Shown here: piece after piece, positions 6,580 to 10,099 of the stretch
Numbering within the stretch: the stretch's first letter is position 1
How the letters are laid out: every line of letters begins with the position of its first letter
Source of the DNA: CAZLCC01 sp964558365
GTDB lineage: Bacteria > Patescibacteriota > Saccharimonadia > Saccharimonadales > Saccharimonadaceae
Length of the DNA: 10,099 bases
Assembly: GCA_964558365.1 (NCBI GenBank)
Contig: CAZLCC010000013.1
Coordinates: 1 to 10,099, forward strand
Direction: 5' to 3'
Notes under the pieces: model-generated
What the model was told of the DNA's origin: nothing
The model's input: only the letters and a program-made list of their open reading frames with translations
The model's database searches: none
Position numbers and translations under genes: made by a program

Positions 6580-7150
6580 CTGGTCGACCCTCTTTAAACG
6601 CTTCAACAGCATTATTTAAGATTCTCATTTCAGTTCTTGGATTTGCAACATTCTCAAATTTATATGTCGTCTGTTTTCCCTGGTCGCTAATCACACAAAT
6701 GGAGCCAAAACCGAAAAGAGTTTCGGCAAAACCTTTTTCATCAAAACTGATATCTTCAATATTACCCAAACCCACTGCTTTCTGGCTTTTAGCAAAAAGG
6801 GTAGTTTGTGTTTGTTGAATTATACTTTTATTAGTTAAGAAAAATCTATTGTTCTTACGAACTGTTAAAGAAATTGAGCAGAGAATGAGAGCTAATAATA
6901 TAATGCCGACCCCAAAGAGAAATACAAGTAAATAATCTGGTGAACTAAAGTCTTTTGCAAAAAATAGTGGATACACTATTAAGAAAAGTACAGTTATTAG
7001 TATCGCCAACGCAGCTATACCAATTACCTTAATTTGACCACCAATGTGCTTCTTAACTGATCTTATTACAAATTCTTCATCGCCAAGATTTAGATCTGGA
7101 TATTCTCTAACAGATTGTTCATGTCTATTTTTTAGCTCTTCTTGATTCAT
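6566..7150 (-). CDS. Membrane-anchored PH-like (bacterial PH) domain protein
   Basis: A 194-residue membrane protein of unknown specific function. A soluble N-terminal segment with YPDLNLGDEEFVIRSVKKH (residues 17-35) leads into two transmembrane helices (about 40-62 and 72-95). A C-terminal cytoplasmic domain (about 100-187) follows, with the bPH2/YdbS-like pattern: FFLTNKSIIQQTQTTLFAKSQKAVGLGNIEDISF and then a beta hairpin with FGFGSICVIS. Such proteins are common in Gram-positive bacteria and Saccharibacteria; their roles are mostly unestablished. It starts 14 bases after ruvB with only a weak purine-rich site, so it probably rides on the ruvAB transcript. Its 3' end overlaps that of the convergent prepilin gene. 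Confidence 0.82.
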   Translation of the reverse strand: MNQEELKNRHEQSVREYPDLNLGDEEFVIRSVKKHIGGQIKVIGIAALAILITVLFLIVYPLFFAKDFSSPDYLLVFLFGVGIILLALILCSISLTVRKNNRFFLTNKSIIQQTQTTLFAKSQKAVGLGNIEDISFDEKGFAETLFGFGSICVISDQGKQTTYKFENVANPRTEMRILNNAVEAFKEGRPVIGE

Positions 7151-7164
7151 GCGATTTATATCTC

Positions 7165-8205
7165 TTATAGCAAAGTTTGCTGATCGCTACCTTTTTTCTT
7201 GGGTGGAGTTTTTCCCACGTGCTTATAAGCTTTATGAGTTACTTTTCTTCCACGCGGAGTACGCTCTAAAAAGCCAAGCTGCAAAAGATATGGCTCAAAG
7301 AAATCTTCAATAGTTGATCGCTCATCACCAGTAATTGCAGCAAGCGTTTCGACGCCGACTGGTCCTCCAGCATGGTTCTCAATAATTACCTCGAGCAACT
7401 TCCTATCCGCAGGATCAAGCCCAGCTGTATCAATTTCAAGAAGATCAAGTGCACCATGTGCAATATTTGTATCAATAATACCGTCACCATTAATATCAGC
7501 GTAATCTCGCACTCGTTTTAATAGTCGGTTTGCAATACGTGGCGTTAAGCGTGCGCGGGTTGCCACAGTTGCTGCTGCACTCTCATCTACTTTAACGTTT
7601 AAGATATCGGCAGAACGATGAATAATTTGTTTGATCTCATCTTCGTTATAAAACTCAAGACGATGCATAATCCCAAAGCGATCACGAAGCGGCGCCGCCA
7701 AAGCACCGGTTCGAGTTGTGGCTCCAATAATCGTAAATTTTGGCAAATCTAGCCGCAAACTTTTTGCACTCGGGCCTTTACCTAAAATAATATCCAGCTT
7801 AAAATCTTCCATTGCAGAATAAAGCACTTCTTCAACACTTCGGCTCAAACGATGGATTTCATCAATAAATAAAATGTCCCCGTCTTGCAGGTTGGTGAGG
7901 AGGCTCGCAAGATCGGCCGCTCGTCCAACGGCTGGGCCACTTGTGACACGAATTTGCGCGCCCATCTCATTAGCAATCACCGTTGCCATCGTCGTTTTAC
8001 CAAGCCCTGGCGGGCCATAAAGAAGCACATGATCAACTGGCTCGCCACGTTTTTTCGCTGCATCAATTGCCAACTTCAAATTCTTTTTTAAGCGTTCTTG
8101 GCCAATATAATTTTTGAAATCTTTTGGCCGCAAAGTATTTTCAAACTGCTCTTCAACTTGGTCATCATCGCTTTTACTTGTGTCTACAATTCTTTCAATC
8201 GCCAT
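7165..8205 (-). CDS. ruvB: Holliday junction branch migration helicase RuvB
   Basis: RuvB is the hexameric AAA+ motor that, with RuvA, drives branch migration of Holliday junctions. The 346 residues contain an N-terminal LRPKDFKNYIGQERLK segment (25-40), Walker A GPPGLGKT (64-71), Walker B ILFIDE (111-116) followed by IHRLSRSVEEVLYSAMED, sensor 1 TIIGATTRTGAL (158-169), and the arginine-finger region APLRDRFG (171-178). The C-terminal winged-helix DNA-binding domain includes GPVGVETLAAITGDE and FLERTPRGRKVTHKAYKH. A Lys-rich tail follows. It starts two bases after ruvA ends, with AGGT inside the last ruvA codons as the likely ribosome site, so the two are cotranscribed. Confidence 0.98.
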   Translation of the reverse strand: MAIERIVDTSKSDDDQVEEQFENTLRPKDFKNYIGQERLKKNLKLAIDAAKKRGEPVDHVLLYGPPGLGKTTMATVIANEMGAQIRVTSGPAVGRAADLASLLTNLQDGDILFIDEIHRLSRSVEEVLYSAMEDFKLDIILGKGPSAKSLRLDLPKFTIIGATTRTGALAAPLRDRFGIMHRLEFYNEDEIKQIIHRSADILNVKVDESAAATVATRARLTPRIANRLLKRVRDYADINGDGIIDTNIAHGALDLLEIDTAGLDPADRKLLEVIIENHAGGPVGVETLAAITGDERSTIEDFFEPYLLQLGFLERTPRGRKVTHKAYKHVGKTPPKKKGSDQQTLL

Positions 8206-8207
8206 TT

Positions 8208-8786
8208 CTATTTACCTTTTTTCAGTGCCTTTTTAATTCGCTCCTCGGTGCTAATTTTCTTATCAATCGAGCTCAGCGCATTATGAGCATCGGATTCAGT
8301 ATAGCCTAGTGAAACAAGAGCCTGTAATGCTTCATCATTTGCATCCATGCCAGAACGATGGACTAAATTCTCCGCGGCATCACCAACTGTCGCGCCAACT
8401 TTATCACGAAGCTCAACCACAATTTGCTCAGCTGCACGTTTGCCAACACCTTTTGCAAGCTGGAGGTATTTCACATCACCACCCGCAATAGCGTTTCGCA
8501 CTGCCTCGCCTGTTCCGATATCCAAAATTGCCATCGCTGCTTTTGGCCCAACATTTTTTACACTCAGCAGTTGCTCAAAAAGCTGCTTTGAGGTCTCGTG
8601 CAAAAAACCATAGAGGTCATGAGAATCTTCTTTTATATGCTCATAAATATAGAACTTTGTTTCACCGTCAGTTGAAATCACTTCTAAGTCAGAGAGTGAA
8701 ACCGTTACGCCATAACCAACCCCAGCACATTCAACAACGATACTAGTTGTCTTCTCAGTCACTCGACCACGTAATGTTGCAATCAT
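8208..8786 (-). CDS. ruvA: Holliday junction DNA-binding protein RuvA
   Basis: RuvA tetramers hold the four-way junction open and load RuvB. The 192-residue protein has the OB-fold N-terminal domain (MIATLRGRVTEK, GVGYGVTVS) with the acidic pin residues E53-D54 in HIKEDSHDLYGF. It then has two helix-hairpin-helix motifs, LLSVKNVGPKAAMAIL (73-88) and AKGVGKRAAEQIV (111-123). After a linker comes the small RuvB-binding domain III (about 150-190; EALQALVSLGYTESDAHNAL). It is the first gene of ruvA-ruvB-PH protein. Its -10 hexamer lies eight bases before the ATG, so the transcript is nearly leaderless. Confidence 0.97.
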   Translation of the reverse strand: MIATLRGRVTEKTTSIVVECAGVGYGVTVSLSDLEVISTDGETKFYIYEHIKEDSHDLYGFLHETSKQLFEQLLSVKNVGPKAAMAILDIGTGEAVRNAIAGGDVKYLQLAKGVGKRAAEQIVVELRDKVGATVGDAAENLVHRSGMDANDEALQALVSLGYTESDAHNALSSIDKKISTEERIKKALKKGK

Positions 8787-8794
8787 ACAGTATT

Positions 8795-8800
8795 ATTATA
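8795..8800 (-). promoter_or_regulatory. ruvA promoter, -10 element
   Basis: The minus strand reads TATAAT here, with the ruvA ATG beginning at 8786. Transcription should start within about two bases of the start codon. A weak -35 candidate at about 8818-8823 falls inside the inverted-repeat region. Confidence 0.55.
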
Positions 8801-8805
8801 ACCTT

Positions 8806-8831
8806 GGTTTTTAAGAAAACCTATTTTCTTA
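8806..8831. repeat. Two overlapping inverted repeats in the ruvA-pilin divergent region
   Basis: GGTTTT (8806-8811) and AAAACC (8816-8821) form a perfect 6-bp inverted repeat around a 4-base centre. TAAGAAAA (8812-8819) and TTTTCTTA (8824-8831) form a perfect 8-bp inverted repeat around CCTA. They share bases 8812-8821. Both predicted transcripts start outside this block, so it would act as DNA (a candidate operator) and not as an RNA structure. Confidence 0.45.
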
Positions 8832-8858
8832 TCAAATCTGCTATACTTATATTATAAT
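8829..8858 (+). promoter_or_regulatory. Promoter region of the second prepilin gene
   Basis: Two -10 candidates are present: an extended TGcTATACT at 8839-8847, identical in type to the pilM promoter element, and TATAAT at 8853-8858, which has a possible -35 TTATCA at 8829-8834 with an 18-base spacer. Predicted starts near 8854 or 8865 leave a leader of about 12-23 bases without a Shine-Dalgarno sequence before the ATG at 8877. Confidence 0.5.
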
Positions 8859-8876
8859 TAAACACAAGAATTATCT

Positions 8877-9407
8877 ATGACATTGAAAACGCAGAACCAA
8901 GGCTTCACCATTGTTGAATTACTGATTGTTATTGTGGTTGTTGCTATTTTAACTGCGTTGGTTATATCTGCTTATAATTCAATACAACGAAATGCTCGTG
9001 ATAGTAAGCGACGGTCAGATATTAACCAGCTTATTAAGGCAATGAATCTTATGTATATCAATCAAAATAAACTCCCCATAGAAATTAATGCCGGATATAA
9101 TAACACTGGAACCGGCTGGACTAATAATCAAAATGCGAGTTATCCAATTTCAATTGTTAATAGACTTGTCTCAGAAGGATATCTAGGCAATGGAGTCGGA
9201 GATCCAAAGACTCTGACTGGAGTTGGAAGCTATATGCATTATCGATGCAACGGAGTAAGCAATAAGTATGCTTTCTTCGCAAAGCTTGAAAATCCAAAAC
9301 CCGAAGATAATGAGGGATATAATTGGTGGAGTAATAACTCTTGCAACTCTACACCTTTGCAGTCTTCATATGAGATGAATTATGCCAAAGTTTATACTAT
9401 TAATTAG
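8877..9407 (+). CDS. Type IV prepilin-like protein (second solitary pilin)
   Basis: A 176-residue prepilin. The leader MTLKTQNQG is followed by FTIVELLIVIVVVAILTALVISAYNSIQRNARDSKRRSDINQLIKAM-type sequence, the textbook class III signal: Gly at -1, Phe at +1 and Glu at +5. The N-terminal helix is followed by a polar head domain rich in Asn, Gly, Tyr and Ser (about residues 60-176). Two widely spaced cysteines in YRCNG and NNSCNST could form a C-terminal disulfide loop. It is longer than the other prepilin here and differs throughout the head domain, so they are not recent duplicates. It is transcribed divergently from ruvA and ends four bases from the convergent ruvC stop. It could be a main subunit or a minor, adhesive one. 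Confidence 0.92.
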   Translation: MTLKTQNQGFTIVELLIVIVVVAILTALVISAYNSIQRNARDSKRRSDINQLIKAMNLMYINQNKLPIEINAGYNNTGTGWTNNQNASYPISIVNRLVSEGYLGNGVGDPKTLTGVGSYMHYRCNGVSNKYAFFAKLENPKPEDNEGYNWWSNNSCNSTPLQSSYEMNYAKVYTIN

Positions 9408-9411
9408 CTGC

Positions 9412-9882
9412 TCACGAGCCAGAATGCATAATAGCCGCAGCTAACGCGTCTGCACAGTCGTCTGGTTTTGGCACTTCTTTTAAACCTAGAGAGATTTTTA
9501 CCATTTCCTGCACCTGCTGCTTCGTTGCCCGACCATAGCCTGTCAAAGATTGTTTAATCTGTAACGGTGTATATTCAGCAATCTTTAAATTAGCCTGTTT
9601 TCCAGCCAGCATTGCCACACCGCGTGCGTGTGCCACACTGATCGCCGTTGTCACATTTTGTGCAAAGAATAGTTTCTCAATTACCATTTCTTGCGGTTTA
9701 TTAGTTTCAATAATTTCTTTTAATGAATCGTGAATTTCAAGCAAAGAGTCTTCAAGTGGTTGCTTTGGTTTTGTGCGCACCACACCAGCGTCAACCAACT
9801 TTGTTTTACCACGCTCAACATCAATAACACCAAATCCTAAAATTCCTGTTCCTGGATCAATGCCAATAATTCGCCTACTCAC
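9412..9882 (-). CDS. ruvC: Holliday junction resolvase RuvC
   Basis: RuvC is the dimeric, metal-dependent endonuclease that cuts Holliday junctions symmetrically. I place the start at the GTG at 9882, giving 156 residues, the family's usual size. The N-terminus then reads SRRIIGIDPGTG, and AAAGGAGG (9891-9898) stands eight bases upstream. The acidic active site is present: Asp9 in GIDPGTG, Glu69 in VIEKLFF, and the Asp141/Asp142 and Asp145 cluster in KPDDCADALA. Other signatures are AQNVTTAISVAHARG (74-88) and YTPLQIKQSLTGYGRATKQQV (104-124). The frame stays open upstream to about 10053, but that extension overlaps another ORF and lacks support. GTGAGTAG couples its start to the stop of the upstream small ORF. 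Unlike many genomes, ruvC is separated from ruvAB, here by the pilin gene. Confidence 0.95.
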   Translation of the reverse strand: MSRRIIGIDPGTGILGFGVIDVERGKTKLVDAGVVRTKPKQPLEDSLLEIHDSLKEIIETNKPQEMVIEKLFFAQNVTTAISVAHARGVAMLAGKQANLKIAEYTPLQIKQSLTGYGRATKQQVQEMVKISLGLKEVPKPDDCADALAAAIMHSGS

Positions 9883-10099
9883 CCGGCGGACCTCCTTTGC
9901 CAAATGCGTCACGCAGGCGCAACGTTGCTTCCGTAATTTCTGTGCGCCACTCATATATACCGTATAGCACCACACCCCCCCCGGCAAGTCCAATAAGCCA
10001 CGGCGCAAGATTCTTTGATGAAGCGCTGTCTTGAGGTATTTCATCAACTGCACCAGCCACAGCCGTATTTTTTACGACCTTTCTGCACCTATTCGTTCC
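9875..10099 (-). CDS. Partial ORF for a small single-pass membrane protein, runs off the window
   Basis: I do not recognise this protein. The frame is open from the right edge to a TAG at 9875-9877, giving at least 74 residues. A GTG at 10060 would give a 61-residue product, but it lacks a ribosome site, so an upstream start outside the window is more likely. A polar segment (EIPQDSASSK) precedes one hydrophobic helix, NLAPWLIGLAGGGVVLYGIYEW. A charged amphipathic tail with RLRDAFGKGGPPGE then closes the protein. The helix's GGG is encoded in an 8-G tract (9975-9982). The stop overlaps the ruvC start by eight bases, and the last codons contain the ruvC Shine-Dalgarno sequence, so the two are translationally coupled. 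The stretch is visibly richer in G+C than its neighbours. Membrane placement is inferred from hydrophobicity alone. Confidence 0.55.
   Translation of the reverse strand, partial: GTNRCRKVVKNTAVAGAVDEIPQDSASSKNLAPWLIGLAGGGVVLYGIYEWRTEITEATLRLRDAFGKGGPPGE
9891..9898 (-). promoter_or_regulatory. Strong ribosome binding site of ruvC
   Basis: The minus strand reads AAAGGAGG, the best Shine-Dalgarno match in the window, eight bases before a GTG start. It decides the ruvC start and shows that the host does use anti-SD pairing, even though most promoters here give leaderless or SD-free messages. Confidence 0.75.

Noticed and set aside
7885..8746. Several plus-strand ORFs opposite ruvB and ruvA
   Set aside because: They are antisense shadows of firmly identified genes, with cysteine- and histidine-rich translations typical of non-coding frames.
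9883..10053. Extended RuvC of 213 residues
   Set aside because: RuvC families begin near the IDPGTG motif; the GTG at 9882 has an excellent ribosome site at the right distance. The upstream extension is out of frame with the better-looking membrane ORF.
1..10099. UGA recoded as glycine
   Set aside because: UGA ends pilM, pilN, the S51 hydrolase and ruvC at the expected lengths, two of them inside ATGA overlaps; no in-frame UGA interrupts a conserved domain.
1..10099. CRISPR array, transposon, prophage, tRNA or rRNA
   Set aside because: No spaced direct repeats, transposase or integrase motifs, terminal repeats, cloverleaf sequences or ribosomal RNA signatures were seen by eye on either strand.

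Overview
The window looks like a chromosomal segment of a small-genome candidate-phyla bacterium (Patescibacteria/CPR), most likely near Saccharibacteria. I infer this from several things seen together: AT-leaning composition, very tight packing with ATGA stop/start overlaps, a type IV pilus (T4P) operon without the outer-membrane genes pilP and pilQ, solitary prepilin genes, a membrane PH-domain protein, and weak or absent Shine-Dalgarno sequences at most genes. UGA is used as an ordinary stop (for example pilM, pilN, ruvC), so the code is standard and the UGA-recoding Gracilibacteria/Absconditabacteria are unlikely. No 16S is present, so the phylum call is inference.

Layout. 1-3274 (+): the end of pilC (inner-membrane platform protein), then a promoter and a tight pilM-pilN-pilO operon ending in a 101-aa membrane protein. 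3302-3883 (+): a double PRC-barrel-like protein with its own, apparently leaderless, promoter. 3875-6119 (-): recA, a peptidase E-like S51 hydrolase and recX as one operon. 6181-6579 (+): a solitary prepilin, divergent from recA. 6566-8786 (-): ruvA, ruvB and a PH-domain membrane protein. 8877-9407 (+): a second solitary prepilin, divergent from ruvA. 9412-9882 (-): ruvC, translationally coupled to a small membrane-protein ORF that runs off the right edge and carries an 8-G tract.

How it fits together. PilC, PilM, PilN and PilO form the cytoplasmic-membrane motor platform of a T4P, and the two prepilins are candidate pilus subunits. RecA with RecX makes and tempers recombination filaments; RuvA, RuvB and RuvC migrate and resolve the resulting Holliday junctions. 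The interleaving of pilin genes with the recombination genes, sharing divergent promoter regions, suggests (but does not prove) a link between DNA uptake and homologous recombination. Every gene but the truncated right-edge ORF belongs to, or resembles, a known family. The novel content is in the arrangement, the promoter architecture, and a few odd proteins (the Ser/Thr-rich PilO linker, the NPF-tailed proteins, the G-tract ORF). I see no mobile element, CRISPR array, tRNA or rRNA, and no gene-free stretch longer than about 100 bases.
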